A DNA stretch of 64,000 bases from UBA7672 sp038326205 (lineage in GTDB: Bacteria; Pseudomonadota; Alphaproteobacteria; Caulobacterales; Hyphomonadaceae), in NCBI GenBank assembly GCA_038326205.1, contig JBBQJV010000006.1, forward strand, positions 26,093 through 90,092, written 5' to 3'. The position numbers were made by a program, and so were the translations under genes. Under the pieces are notes generated by a model. It saw only the letters and a list, made by a program, of their open reading frames with translations, had not been told where the DNA came from and made no database searches. Shown here in pieces: positions 25,961 to 34,732 of this stretch (positions within the stretch are counted from its first letter, which is position 1; each line of letters starts with the position of its first letter).

Positions 25961-26962
25961 TCATGTAGGAGAGTGGGCGGACGGCGTAACGATCAGGTCG
26001 CTGAGCCCCTGGAACGACCAGTTGTCCCACAGGCCATAGAGATAGAGACCGTAGAGGGCGAGGAATATCAGCGCCGTGGCGACGCCCACCCTGCGCTTGA
26101 GGAAGACAACCAGCGTCAGCAGAAGCGCGGCGCCGATCATCACCCAGTTGCTGAAGGCTGCAAATTCGGGGCTGAGGTGATCGCGCGGGGCGAGGATCGA
26201 TACAACGCCGCCAGCGCCGAGGATGTTGAAGATGTTGGCGCCGATGATGGTGCCCATCGCAACGTCGGACTGCTTGCGGACGGCTGCGGCGACGCTGGCG
26301 CCGAGTTCGGGGATCGATGAACCGACGGCCAGAAGCGTGAGGCCGACGATCGTCTCGCTGGCGCCGAGTTCCTGGCCGAGCGAAATGCCGCCGTCGACAA
26401 GCAGACGAGAGCCGAGCGGAAGTCCAATGATGCCGATCAGGATGAGCATGATCATCCGCCACATCGGCGTGTACATCATCTTGAGCTCCTCCTGAGTATC
26501 CTCGCTGTTGTCGTCGCGGTCGACCGACCAGGCGATGATGGCGTAAGCGACGAGGGCAATCAGGAAGCCTATGCCGACCCACTGGGTCAGGCCGAAATAC
26601 ATCGAAATGCCAATCCACGCCGCCGTGCAGGTCAGCATGAAGAAGGCGGTGATGCGCATACGGGGCGCGTCGGTGGTGATCGGGAAGATCAGCGCTGGCA
26701 GGGCCAGCACCAGAAGTATGTTCGCGATGTTGGAGCCGATGATATTGCCATGAGCGAGGCCCGCGCTACCGGTCGTGGCGGCCTGTGCTGAAATCAGGAA
26801 TTCAGGCAGCGACGTGCCGAAGCCGACAATGACAATGCCAACCAGGAGGGGCGAAATGTTTGCCTTGTAGGCAGCCGACAGCGCGCCACGAACGAGGCAG
26901 TCTGCCGAGTAGATCAGGACCGCGAAGCCCGCGACCAGAAAGACGATGGCGCCCGCAAGCAT
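25961..26962 (-). CDS. calcium/sodium exchanger (CaCA, YrbG-like)
   Basis: A 333-residue inner-membrane antiporter with about ten helices and two inverted alpha-repeat motifs: GFGTSLPEFL...GNIIGSNIANI in the first half and AVGSSIPELG...GTIIGANIFNI in the second. The conserved Glu of each (PE) binds the cation. A loop rich in Asp/Glu (VDRDDNSEDTQEE) separates the halves. GGGGGAGG precedes the ATG. It is convergent with the sixA-like gene. Confidence 0.94.
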   Translation of the reverse strand: MLAGAIVFLVAGFAVLIYSADCLVRGALSAAYKANISPLLVGIVIVGFGTSLPEFLISAQAATTGSAGLAHGNIIGSNIANILLVLALPALIFPITTDAPRMRITAFFMLTCTAAWIGISMYFGLTQWVGIGFLIALVAYAIIAWSVDRDDNSEDTQEELKMMYTPMWRMIMLILIGIIGLPLGSRLLVDGGISLGQELGASETIVGLTLLAVGSSIPELGASVAAAVRKQSDVAMGTIIGANIFNILGAGGVVSILAPRDHLSPEFAAFSNWVMIGAALLLTLVVFLKRRVGVATALIFLALYGLYLYGLWDNWSFQGLSDLIVTPSAHSPT

Positions 26963-27005
26963 GCCGGCCTCCCCCTGTTGTTGGCAGTCCCCCCGCTCAG
27001 TTCAA

Positions 27006-27086
27006 CTAGTCGATACGGCGGTATTCAAGCAGGTTGAGAGCGCCAAAAACCACAACTACTGCAACGATAGCCCACACAGCCGCCAT
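27006..27086 (-). CDS. 26-aa single-span membrane peptide
   Basis: ATG at 27086, preceded by GAAGGAG at a good distance, encodes one hydrophobic helix (VWAIVAVVVVFGALNLLEY) followed by RRID and a TAG at 27006. Tiny alphaproteobacterial proteins with a hydrophobic helix ending in LN-x2-E-x3-D look similar, but I cannot name a family. It lies 44 bases upstream of the Ca/Na exchanger on the same strand, so it may be the first gene of that transcript. A role as a regulator or subunit of the exchanger is only a guess. Confidence 0.6.
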   Translation of the reverse strand: MAAVWAIVAVVVVFGALNLLEYRRID

Positions 27087-27121
27087 GAAATGCTCCTTCA
27101 GATGAACACGAAGCCAGGATT

Positions 27122-27622
27122 ATGCCTGTCTGTACCTGCTTCCTACAAGGCTACGCCCAGTTGAGAAAGCCCACCCTTCGCGACCGTATATTCCAGCTGT
27201 GGTTCCGTCTGCGGCGGTCGGCAACGCTTGGCGTGCGGGGAATCGTCGTGGATGGGGACGGCCGGGTTCTGCTGGTTCGACACACCTACACGCCGGGGTG
27301 GCACTTTCCGGGGGGCGGTGTCGAGAAAGTGGAGACCTGCGCGGTATCGATGCAGCGGGAATTGGTGGAAGAAGCAGGAATTGAGGCCAGGGTTGAGGAT
27401 ATCGAGCTGGTCTCGGTGCATGCGAACCACGCGTTTTTTCCCAACGACCATGTGCTGGTCTACCGGATCGCGCGCTGGACTCAGGGACAGCCGACCAGCA
27501 AGGGAGAGATCGCGGAGGTGCGGTTTGTGGACCCGCTGACCCCACCGGAGGGTGTGTCGCCTGGGACAAGCCGCCGGCTGGGCGAGCAGTTTGGCGGCAA
27601 GACGCGCAGCGAACTCTGGTGA
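27122..27622 (+). CDS. Nudix hydrolase
   Basis: A 166-residue NUDIX protein. The full Nudix box is present: GGGVEKVETCAVSMQRELVEE followed by AGI, matching G-x5-E-x7-REUXEEXGU, with Mg-binding Glu residues intact. The preceding strand VRGIVVDGDGRVLLVRH is typical. It cleaves a nucleoside diphosphate linked to some group. The exact substrate is unknown. The start ATG at 27122 has AGGA upstream. Later TTG starts are possible. Confidence 0.9.
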   Translation: MPVCTCFLQGYAQLRKPTLRDRIFQLWFRLRRSATLGVRGIVVDGDGRVLLVRHTYTPGWHFPGGGVEKVETCAVSMQRELVEEAGIEARVEDIELVSVHANHAFFPNDHVLVYRIARWTQGQPTSKGEIAEVRFVDPLTPPEGVSPGTSRRLGEQFGGKTRSELW

Positions 27623-27726
27623 TATCCATGGTCGGGCGGCGCCAACACCTCATCTTGATCGCCAGTTAGCCATTGATTTGCGGTAATGTTTGGTCATCAC
27701 TGCCGGCAAAACGGACGGAGGACGAC

Positions 27727-28317
27727 ATGCAGCTGGCCAGAATGATCGCTCTCGCGGCAGCCGCGTCCGCCCTGCTCGCGGCTTGCGGAGGTCCCGAAGC
27801 AGCCAGCGGACCGGACACCAAGCAGACCGCGATGAAGGGCGACGATGCGCTCATCGCGTCTGCGCAGAAGATCAGCGACGCTATTGGCGGATGCGGCACG
27901 ACCAACGCCATGGGCGAGTCCAAGGTTGTCGGGCTCGAGAACAGTGCGATCGTGATGATCGCGTGCAGCCAGGACGACGGTTTCACGGCTCACAGGCTTT
28001 TCCTGGTGCAGGGTGCAGCGGAGCCTGCGCTGCTGTCCCTGCCCGACTATACGACGACCGGCTGGGTCGCGGGCGACAAGGCGCGGATGGCCGAGCTCGA
28101 TGCTGGGACCGGCGTTCTGACCACGCTACGCAAGGGCGCCAAGGAAGGCTGCGGATCGGAAGGTCGCTACCAGTGGGACGGCGCGCGTTTCGTGCTGCAG
28201 GAAATGCGCTGGCAGTCATGCGACGATCCCAGCCTGAAGGGGCCGCCCTTCCCGGTGGTCTGGCCGACGCAGGTTGGCGCGGCGGTTGACCCCAATGGCG
28301 CAACGCCTGCGCCTTAG
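27727..28317 (+). CDS. DUF1176-like lipoprotein
   Basis: A 196-residue predicted lipoprotein. The signal peptide ends in LLAACGG, with the lipid-modified Cys near position 20. The C-terminal half (YQWDGARFVLQEMRWQSCD) resembles DUF1176 proteins, which have a Gly/Cys-rich domain of unknown role. GGAGG at 27718-27722 supports the start. It stands alone. The next 790 bases have no gene. Confidence 0.75.
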   Translation: MQLARMIALAAAASALLAACGGPEAASGPDTKQTAMKGDDALIASAQKISDAIGGCGTTNAMGESKVVGLENSAIVMIACSQDDGFTAHRLFLVQGAAEPALLSLPDYTTTGWVAGDKARMAELDAGTGVLTTLRKGAKEGCGSEGRYQWDGARFVLQEMRWQSCDDPSLKGPPFPVVWPTQVGAAVDPNGATPAP

Positions 28318-28426
28318 GCGCGCCTGTGCCGTAGACATTTGGGCGCGATCCCTGCGGCTGTGAGCCGGGGTTTGGGTTTCTGAGTTTGTGCCTAAGTTAG
28401 ATCAGGCTGGTTTTGCATCCTCTGTT

Positions 28427-28525
28427 GTCATCCCAGCCAAGCGTAGCGCGAGCTGGGATCCATTTTGCGAATCTTCGCTCGGGTGAATGGGTCCCGGATA
28501 GTCGCGGCGCGACTTCCCGGATGAC
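28427..28525. repeat. dispersed palindromic repeat (GTCATCC...GGATGAC ends)
   Basis: Terminal inverted ends GTCATCC and GGATGAC enclose an eight-pair hairpin (ATCCCAGC 28430-28437 with GCTGGGAT 28452-28459) and a GTCGCGGCGCGAC hairpin. This resembles intergenic repeat elements of many alphaproteobacterial genomes. Copy number cannot be judged from one window. Confidence 0.55.
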
Positions 28526-28647
28526 AGGTGGTGAGTGTCGCTCCTGTTTTTCGGGCTTGCCGCCGGATGCGCTTTCGCCCGGAATTACAGGGACAATCGA
28601 GAGGAGCAGTGGCTGCCCCCGTCTCGTCGCGAAGCTGCGATGATCCG

Positions 28648-28676
28648 CCTCCCCAGTGCTTCGCACTGATGGAGGG
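28648..28676. repeat. second hairpin repeat in the gap
   Basis: CCTCC (28648-28652) with GGAGG (28671-28675) and CAGTGC (28654-28659) with GCACTG (28663-28668) form a nested hairpin around TTC. The look is that of a small interspersed repeat. Confidence 0.45.
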
Positions 28677-29043
28677 AAAAGAGCGGTGGTCACTTCTTGA
28701 TGAATGTCGCTCGTCTCTCGGGGTAGAGCTTCGCGCGCTGCGCCCGTGTGCCAATCACCGGAGCAGCGGTTGAAAATCATCTGGAGAGTTGAGGCGAGGC
28801 CTTGCACAAGACTCACGGGAACATACAGCGCCGCCGTCAGCAAAAGCTGACCAAGCGGCGGGGTAACCACTCCGTGTGCGCGGGCACGTGCGTGCGTCAT
28901 GGGCGCAGGCGTGATTGTCCGACCGGCGCGCAAGGGGGCGGAAAACTATTTGAATAGCCGAATGGGGTCAGAGAGTTCGCGCCGAAAAATGTAGGAAAAC
29001 TCTGCCGATAGCGGCGGACATGGCGGCCTACCCGGAAAACATC

Positions 29044-29069
29044 AAGGGCGACCCGTCGGGGCCGCCCTT
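29044..29069 (-). terminator. terminator after clpA (possibly bidirectional)
   Basis: AAGGGCG (29044-29050) pairs with CGCCCTT (29063-29069), with inner CCC/GGG pairs. On the plus strand TTTCGTTTT follows. On the minus strand TTGATGTTTT follows, 37 bases past the clpA stop. Confidence 0.6.
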
Positions 29070-29105
29070 TCGTTTTCTGATCCGGCGTGTCCCATTGCGC
29101 GCACC

Positions 29106-31415
29106 CTACTCCACCGCCTCCGGTTCGGACTTGGACTTCGCCGTGGGCTTCGGGTCCGTGACAAACTTGAACGACAGCTTGTCAGGGTCGTTCTTGTCGA
29201 TGTCGATCTTGACGCCGCCACCCTTCTGGAGCGAGCCGAAGAGAAGCTCGTCGGCCATCGGTTTCTTGACGTGCTCCTGGATGAGCCTGCCGAGCGGGCG
29301 GGCGCCAAAGGCTTCGTCGTAACCACGCACCGCCAGCCATTTGCGGGCTTTCGCCGTGAGCGCGATGGTGACGTTGCGGTCCGCTAGTTGGGCTTCGAGC
29401 TGCAGGATGAACTTGTCGACCACCATTTCGATGATCGCTTCGCTGAGACCAGCGAAGGCGATCGTCGCATCGAGACGGTTTCGGAATTCGGGGGTGAACA
29501 GGCGCTTGATCGCCTCTTCATTCTCGTCTTCTCGCTTGCCGCGACCAAAGCCGATCGACTCCTTGGCGGCATCGGACGCGCCAGCGTTAGTGGTCATGAT
29601 GAGGATCACGTTTCTGAAGTCGACCTTCTTGCCGTTCGAATCCGTCAGCGTTCCGTTGTCCATCACTTGCAACAGGATGTTGAACAGGTCCGGGTGCGCT
29701 TTCTCGATCTCGTCGAGCAGTAGCACGCAGTGCGGATGCTGATCGACGCCGTCAGTTAGCAGACCGCCCTGATCGAAGCCGACATAGCCCGGAGGCGCGC
29801 CGATGAGACGCGAGACCGTGTGTCGCTCCATGTATTCCGACATGTCGAACCGCAGCATCTCGACGCCGAGGATGGAGCCGAGCTGTTTGGCGACTTCGGT
29901 CTTGCCGACGCCGGTGGGGCCGGAGAACAGGTAGCAGCCGATGGGCTTGTTAGGTTCGCGCAGGCCCGCGCGGGCGAGCTTGATCGCGGTCGACAGCGCC
30001 TTGATCGCGTTGTCCTGACCGAAGACGACGCGCTTGAGATCCGTCTCGAGCGAGCGAAGCTGTTCGGCGTCGGACTTCGACACCTGCTTAGCCGGGATCC
30101 GAGCCATTTTCGAGATGACGATCTCGATCTCTTTCGCGCCGATCTGCTTGCGGCGCTTGCCTTCCGGCAACAGCCACTGGGCAGCGCCGGCTTCGTCGAT
30201 CACGTCGATCGCCTTGTCCGGCAGCTTGCGGTCCGTGATGTACTTGGCCGACAGGTCAACCGCCGTGCGGATGGCCTCCGACGTGTATTTCAGGCCGTGA
30301 AACTCCTCAAAATACGGCTTGAGGCCCATGACGATCTTGATGGTGTCGTCGATAGACGGCTCGACTACATCGATCTTTTGGAAGCGGCGAGCGAGCGCAC
30401 GGTCCTTCTCGAAGTGCTGACGGTATTCCTTGTAGGTGGTGGAGCCCATGCAGCGCAGCGTGCCTGACTGCAGCGCGGGCTTCAGCAGGTTTGAGGCATC
30501 CATCGCGCCGCCGGAGGTTGCGCCAGCGCCAATGACGGTGTGGATCTCATCGATGAAGAGAACGGCTTTCGGCTGTTCCTCAAGCTCCTTCACGACGGCT
30601 TTCAGGCGCTCTTCGAAGTCGCCGCGATAGCGCGTGCCGGCGAGCAGCGCGCCCATGTCGAGCGAGTAGATGACGGCGTCGGCGAGAATGCTTGGCGCTT
30701 CGCCATCGACAATCTTCTTGGCCATACCTTCGGCAATGGCTGTCTTGCCAACGCCCGGATCACCCACGAGAAGCGGGTTGTTCTTGCGGCGGCGGCAGAG
30801 AACCTGGATCGCGCGTTCAACTTCCGCGTGACGGCCGATGAGCGGGTCAGTCTTGCCCTCACGCGCCTTCTGGTTGAGGTCTACGCAATAGGCGCTCAGC
30901 GCTTCGCCGGCTGACTTGGTCTGTTCGTCTTCTTTCTCGGCGGCGCCTTCGACGGGCTTCGCCTTGGACATGCCCGGCTTTTTGGCGACGCCATGGCTGA
31001 TGTAGTTGACCGCGTCGTAGCGCGTCATGTCCTGCTCTTGCAGGAAGTATGCGGCGTGGCTGTCGCGCTCGGCGAAGATTGAGACGAGCACGTTGGCGCC
31101 GGAGACTTCATCGCGCGATGAGGATTCAACGTGGAGGACGGCGCGTTGCACCACGCGCTGGAAGGCAGCAGTCGGATGCACCTGCCCGCCGTCTTCGACC
31201 ACGAAAGACGCGCAGTCATTGTCGAGATAGTTGGCGAGATCCCGGCGCAGCTTCTCGATGTCGAGCTTGCAGGCCGTCATCACCTCGGCAGCGTCCTCAT
31301 CCTCTGTCAGGGCGAGAAGCAGGTGCTCCAGCGTGGCGTACTCATGCTTTCGCTCGGCAGCCAGATTAAGGGCGCGTTCGAGAGCTCGTTCAAGGCTTGG
31401 GGTCAAAGATGGCAT
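29106..31415 (-). CDS. clpA: ATP-dependent Clp protease ATPase subunit ClpA
   Basis: A 769-residue AAA+ unfoldase feeding substrates to ClpP. It has the N-terminal double Clp repeat (about 1-145), a first AAA module with GDPGVGKTAI, and a second with GPTGVGKTEV. A ClpP-docking loop IGFGRG lies before REDENEEAI. Length matches the family. It starts only nine bases after clpS, its adaptor. The short Lys/Glu-rich tail is variable in relatives. Confidence 0.97.
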   Translation of the reverse strand: MPSLTPSLERALERALNLAAERKHEYATLEHLLLALTEDEDAAEVMTACKLDIEKLRRDLANYLDNDCASFVVEDGGQVHPTAAFQRVVQRAVLHVESSSRDEVSGANVLVSIFAERDSHAAYFLQEQDMTRYDAVNYISHGVAKKPGMSKAKPVEGAAEKEDEQTKSAGEALSAYCVDLNQKAREGKTDPLIGRHAEVERAIQVLCRRRKNNPLLVGDPGVGKTAIAEGMAKKIVDGEAPSILADAVIYSLDMGALLAGTRYRGDFEERLKAVVKELEEQPKAVLFIDEIHTVIGAGATSGGAMDASNLLKPALQSGTLRCMGSTTYKEYRQHFEKDRALARRFQKIDVVEPSIDDTIKIVMGLKPYFEEFHGLKYTSEAIRTAVDLSAKYITDRKLPDKAIDVIDEAGAAQWLLPEGKRRKQIGAKEIEIVISKMARIPAKQVSKSDAEQLRSLETDLKRVVFGQDNAIKALSTAIKLARAGLREPNKPIGCYLFSGPTGVGKTEVAKQLGSILGVEMLRFDMSEYMERHTVSRLIGAPPGYVGFDQGGLLTDGVDQHPHCVLLLDEIEKAHPDLFNILLQVMDNGTLTDSNGKKVDFRNVILIMTTNAGASDAAKESIGFGRGKREDENEEAIKRLFTPEFRNRLDATIAFAGLSEAIIEMVVDKFILQLEAQLADRNVTIALTAKARKWLAVRGYDEAFGARPLGRLIQEHVKKPMADELLFGSLQKGGGVKIDIDKNDPDKLSFKFVTDPKPTAKSKSEPEAVE

Positions 31416-31424
31416 TCCGGGTTT

Positions 31425-31754
31425 CTAGTCCTCGCGTTCCTTGGTGCATTGGAGAGGATGTTGCTGGTCGCGCGCAAGGTCCATCACCTGCGCGACTTTA
31501 GTTTCTGCGACTTCGAGCGGAAACACGCCACAGACGCCCACACCGTAATTGTGGACGTGCAGCATAATGCGCGTGGCCTCCTCCCGGGACTTATTGAAGA
31601 AGTGCTCGAGGACGAGAACAACGAACTCCATGGGCGTGTAGTCGTCATTCAGCAACAGAACCCGATACATCGACGGTTTCTTGATCTTCGGCTTCGTCCG
31701 GGTGGCGACGCCGACGTCCTTGGTTGTTCCGGGTGTTTGCTTCTTGTCAGTCAT
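31425..31754 (-). CDS. clpS: ClpS N-end-rule adaptor
   Basis: A 109-residue adaptor that hands N-degron proteins to ClpA. The core begins at YRVLLLNDDYTPMEFVVLVL, with the acidic residues (Asn-Asp-Asp) that grip the alpha-amino group. It continues with HVHNYGVGVCGVFPLEVAETK, where the His contributes to binding. The N-terminal arm is Lys/Thr-rich. The ATG at 31754 gives normal length. A long upstream open frame has no similarity. No clear Shine-Dalgarno is present, and the start lies within a set of three CTTGTCAGTC repeats. Confidence 0.95.
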   Translation of the reverse strand: MTDKKQTPGTTKDVGVATRTKPKIKKPSMYRVLLLNDDYTPMEFVVLVLEHFFNKSREEATRIMLHVHNYGVGVCGVFPLEVAETKVAQVMDLARDQQHPLQCTKERED

Positions 31755-31783
31755 GCTTGTCAGTCTTGCAGGGCTTGTCAGTC
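31743..31783. repeat. three copies of CTTGTCAGTC at the clpS start
   Basis: Direct copies occur at 31743-31752, 31756-31765 and 31774-31783. The first includes the clpS start region, the other two lie in its leader. Confidence 0.6.
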
Positions 31784-32196
31784 TGGGGGGCCCATTCTTA
31801 GGGGCTTGGAAGGCCGAAAGCGGCTTGGGGGTAGCAGCCGACACTGTTGTTCGACCAGCATTAGATATTGATCCGCAGCGCAAGCGAAAGGGGCGATTGT
31901 CGCTCATTGCTGCTCGCTGGCCTACGAACCACGAAATCTCAGTGGCTGCCTTGGTTTGTTCAAACTTTGAGACCAATCTTCGCTTGCACAGGGAAACGTC
32001 CGGCTTGCACGGTTCCTGCACGAATCCGACGGAATAGGACGTCGGAAGGTCCGGAGCAGACCCAAACATGGGCGCCGGGGGGACAAATTGCACCACCCTG
32101 CGATTTCAGGGTGACGCCGATTAAAGATTAGGTAAGCTCGCGGGTGGACCCTCAATCCTGTCTTTGTATGTGTTCTGAAAGAGGATTCCGCTGCGT
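31755..32196. other. divergent control region between clpS and the carboxypeptidase
   Basis: A 442-base gap. It contains the CTTGTCAGTC repeats, a CtrA-like site at 32121-32135 and no gene that I can support. An open frame runs through it upstream of clpS, but its translation has no recognisable features. Confidence 0.5.
32121..32135. promoter_or_regulatory. CtrA-box-like site (one mismatch) before the D,D-carboxypeptidase
   Basis: TTAA (32121-32124), seven bases, GTAA (32132-32135), 61 bases upstream of the ATG. One mismatch to TTAA-N7-TTAA. Confidence 0.3.
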
Positions 32197-33426
32197 ATGA
32201 AGACGATCCCCCTGATCGCCTGGGTTCGCCGCCTGGCACTTAGCCTGCTGGCATTGGTTTGCCTGACCGGTCCCGCTTGGGCTGGCAAGTACGCTTCCAT
32301 CGTTATCGATCTCGAAACGGGGCAGGTCATGCATGACCGGGATGCTGACGCCGAGCGCCATCCCGCCTCGCTGACCAAGGTCATGACGCTTTATATCGTT
32401 TTCGATGCAATCGATTCGGGGAAGTTGAAACTCACTGACCGCATTCCGGTTTCCAAAGCCGCCTCGCGCGCTCAGCCTTCGAAACTGGGCCTGAAAGCGG
32501 GCAGCACAATCAAGGTCGAGGATGCGATTCGCGCTCTGGTAACCAAGTCCGCCAACGACGTGGCGATCGTTCTGGCCGAGAAACTTGGTGGCACCGAAGC
32601 AAAATTCGCCACAAAAATGAACGCCAAGGCCAAGGAACTTGGCATGCTGAACACGACGTTTCGCAACGCCTCTGGCCTCCCCGACAAGAAACAGGTCACC
32701 ACCGCTCGCGACATGGCGAAGCTGGGTGAGGCCATGTATATGGACCACAAGAACCGGTACAATTACTTCTCGCTGACCTCGTTCACCTGGGGCAAGCGCA
32801 AGTATATGAATCACAACGAACTTCTGCGGAAAGTGGACGGCGTTGACGGCATCAAGACCGGCTTCACCAACGCTTCCGGCTACAATCTCATGGCATCGGC
32901 CGAGCGCAATGGCCGCCGCGTCATCGCAGTCATGCTGGGCGGCACAACGGGTCGTTCGCGCGACGCACACGTTGCAGACCTGATCGAAGCCGCCTTCATG
33001 GACCTCACGGGCGTCCAGGTGGCGGGCGCCGACGATATTCGCGCCCGCATCGCTTTTGGCGAGCGCGCCCCGCCGACGCAGGCGGATGATCTGGCGCTGG
33101 CGCAACTGCGTCTTCTGCAGGACCCGGATGCCGCTCTCGTCGCTTCCCTGGATGACGATGGGTCGTTTGACGCTGACGCAAGCACGGTCGAGGACGGCGA
33201 CGAAGGCATCGAGGTAGCCGAAGGCGACAGCGAGTCTTCTGATGATCCGATCGGTGCGTTGATCGAGGCGTCGCCCGCCGCCAGCAATCTCGAGGTCGGA
33301 GCGACGGCAGTTCAGACGGCGGTCACCACGGTTCCGGGCGATCAGGCGATCCTGATCACCAGCGAACTGGGGGCATCCTCCGGGCCGAATGCGCTGGACA
33401 TGCTGGCTCTGCCGGCCGCCCCATAG
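32197..33426 (+). CDS. D-alanyl-D-alanine carboxypeptidase (PBP5/6 type)
   Basis: A 409-residue class C low-molecular-mass PBP that trims the terminal D-Ala of peptidoglycan stem peptides in the periplasm. A signal peptide ends near AWA (27-29). Active-site motifs are intact: S58-x-x-K61 (SLTK), S118-x-N120 (SAN) and K220-T-G. After about residue 270 there is a 140-residue acidic, Ala/Asp-rich tail with no visible amphipathic anchor helix, unlike E. coli PBP5. A CtrA-like box lies upstream. Confidence 0.95.
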   Translation: MKTIPLIAWVRRLALSLLALVCLTGPAWAGKYASIVIDLETGQVMHDRDADAERHPASLTKVMTLYIVFDAIDSGKLKLTDRIPVSKAASRAQPSKLGLKAGSTIKVEDAIRALVTKSANDVAIVLAEKLGGTEAKFATKMNAKAKELGMLNTTFRNASGLPDKKQVTTARDMAKLGEAMYMDHKNRYNYFSLTSFTWGKRKYMNHNELLRKVDGVDGIKTGFTNASGYNLMASAERNGRRVIAVMLGGTTGRSRDAHVADLIEAAFMDLTGVQVAGADDIRARIAFGERAPPTQADDLALAQLRLLQDPDAALVASLDDDGSFDADASTVEDGDEGIEVAEGDSESSDDPIGALIEASPAASNLEVGATAVQTAVTTVPGDQAILITSELGASSGPNALDMLALPAAP

Positions 33427-33478
33427 CCGTAGGCGTATCCTGCTGATTTCAGGGCATTTTACCAACTTCCAGCGCTCG

Positions 33479-33817
33479 TTACCTTGTACGCTTCCAGCGC
33501 AGCGGCTTGCCACCATCGCGGACAACTTCGCCGCGTGCTTCGGCGTCGAGCTGGACGGTCTTGGTCCACCAGCCCTGCGTCGTGCCCCACTCACTGGTGG
33601 GGAGCGCCTTCTTCATGATTTCCATCATTTCGGACTGGGTAACGCCCGCCCCGGTCTTGGGGATTAGTTTGAGGAAGACCTTACGGCACGCCTCGTACTT
33701 GGCGGCGTCACGCTTGTAGGTCTCGCCGGGGTGGAGAACGCTCAGCACGTCGACCGTGCGCGCTGCCAATTTCGCCGGAGCTTTCTTCGCGGGTTTCTTC
33801 GCAGGTTTCGTGGCCAT
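33479..33817 (-). CDS. DUF6958-like small protein
   Basis: A 112-residue protein. A Lys/Pro/Ala-rich N-terminal arm precedes a conserved-looking domain with AAKYEACRKVFLKLIP, TQSEMMEIM, WWTKTVQLDAEARG and KPLRW. From memory these resemble DUF6958 proteins, which look like small winged-helix folds. The function is unknown. It lies alone between the carboxypeptidase and mipZ. Its basic N-terminus could bind nucleic acid, which is a guess. Confidence 0.72.
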   Translation of the reverse strand: MATKPAKKPAKKAPAKLAARTVDVLSVLHPGETYKRDAAKYEACRKVFLKLIPKTGAGVTQSEMMEIMKKALPTSEWGTTQGWWTKTVQLDAEARGEVVRDGGKPLRWKRTR

Positions 33818-33846
33818 AGCTGAACGTTAGCTCGGGCAGGACAAAC

Positions 33847-34728
33847 CTAGAAGCTGATTTCCTTGCCCTCGAGGCCGGGCAGTTTCAGCACGATCATCAG
33901 GTCGCGGATTTCCTGACGGGCGGCCACGTGGCTCATCGTGAAGGTGACGCCAGAGGCGCTGTCGGTGAGATCCAGCAGGCTTAGCCCCATCGGGAACAAC
34001 TCGCGATAGATCACGCGCTCGGACAGTCCAGGCGAGATGCGGAAGCCGATGCGGCGCGAAAGGTTGTCGAGGGCCTCGCCGACGCGCTGCTTGTTGCGAG
34101 CGTCTAGCGGCGACATGCGGTTGCGCATGACGATCCAGTCGATCGGCTTGCGGCTCTGTTGGGCCTTCTGCTTACGGCATTCCCAGACGAGTTCCGCATA
34201 GAAGCTGGGGCGCGCGACTTCGAGGGTTTGTGGGTCGACGTCACCCAGCAGGTCGAAATCGACGAAGCTGTCGTTCAATGGCGTGATCAACGTATCGGCA
34301 GAGGAATGAGCAAGGCGCGACAGGAAAGTGTCGCCGCCAGGCGCGTCGATGATGATGAAATTGCACTTCTCTGACAGGCGCTTCAGGCTCTCGTCGAAAT
34401 GCTTTGCCTCTTCGGCTTCGGCGGCGTCGAGATCGCGGGCCTGGCTGGCGTCGATGCGGACCATTTCGGGGATCGGCAGCGGCGCGCCGGTATTGCGGAC
34501 CCACCGGGCGCGGTTTTCGAGATAACGGGCAAGGCTGCGCTGGCGGACGTCGAGATCCATTATCCCGACCTTCATGCCCATGCGCAGGAGGCCGATGCAC
34601 AGGTGCATGGCGACAGTGGATTTACCCGCGCCGCCTTTTTCATTCCCGATGACAATGGTGTGTGCCAGCCGCGACCGGCCGGTTGCATCCGAAGTGGCGT
34701 CGGGAGTTGTTATCACCGCCGTAACCAT
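33847..34728 (-). CDS. mipZ: division-plane positioning ATPase MipZ
   Basis: A 293-residue ParA/MinD-type ATPase that forms a bipolar gradient and keeps FtsZ rings away from the poles by binding ParB and blocking FtsZ assembly. A deviant Walker A is at GNEKGGAGKST (about 28-38), switch I is in DLDVRQRSLARYLENR, and Walker B is in FIIIDAPGGD. Close matches to Caulobacter MipZ include TPLNDSFVDFDLLG and RVIYRELFPMGLSL. It begins four bases after the lipoprotein gene upstream, so the two are cotranscribed. Confidence 0.94.
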   Translation of the reverse strand: MVTAVITTPDATSDATGRSRLAHTIVIGNEKGGAGKSTVAMHLCIGLLRMGMKVGIMDLDVRQRSLARYLENRARWVRNTGAPLPIPEMVRIDASQARDLDAAEAEEAKHFDESLKRLSEKCNFIIIDAPGGDTFLSRLAHSSADTLITPLNDSFVDFDLLGDVDPQTLEVARPSFYAELVWECRKQKAQQSRKPIDWIVMRNRMSPLDARNKQRVGEALDNLSRRIGFRISPGLSERVIYRELFPMGLSLLDLTDSASGVTFTMSHVAARQEIRDLMIVLKLPGLEGKEISF

Positions 34729-34732
34729 TGGA

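Larger units (their letters stand above)
28318..29105. other. 788-base gene-free gap built from repeat elements
   Basis: It holds a palindromic element at 28427-28525, a second hairpin at 28648-28676 and the clpA terminator at 29044-29069. The remainder has only short open frames with Arg/Ser-rich, shadow-like translations. I see no promoter or RNA gene that I can support. Confidence 0.6.
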
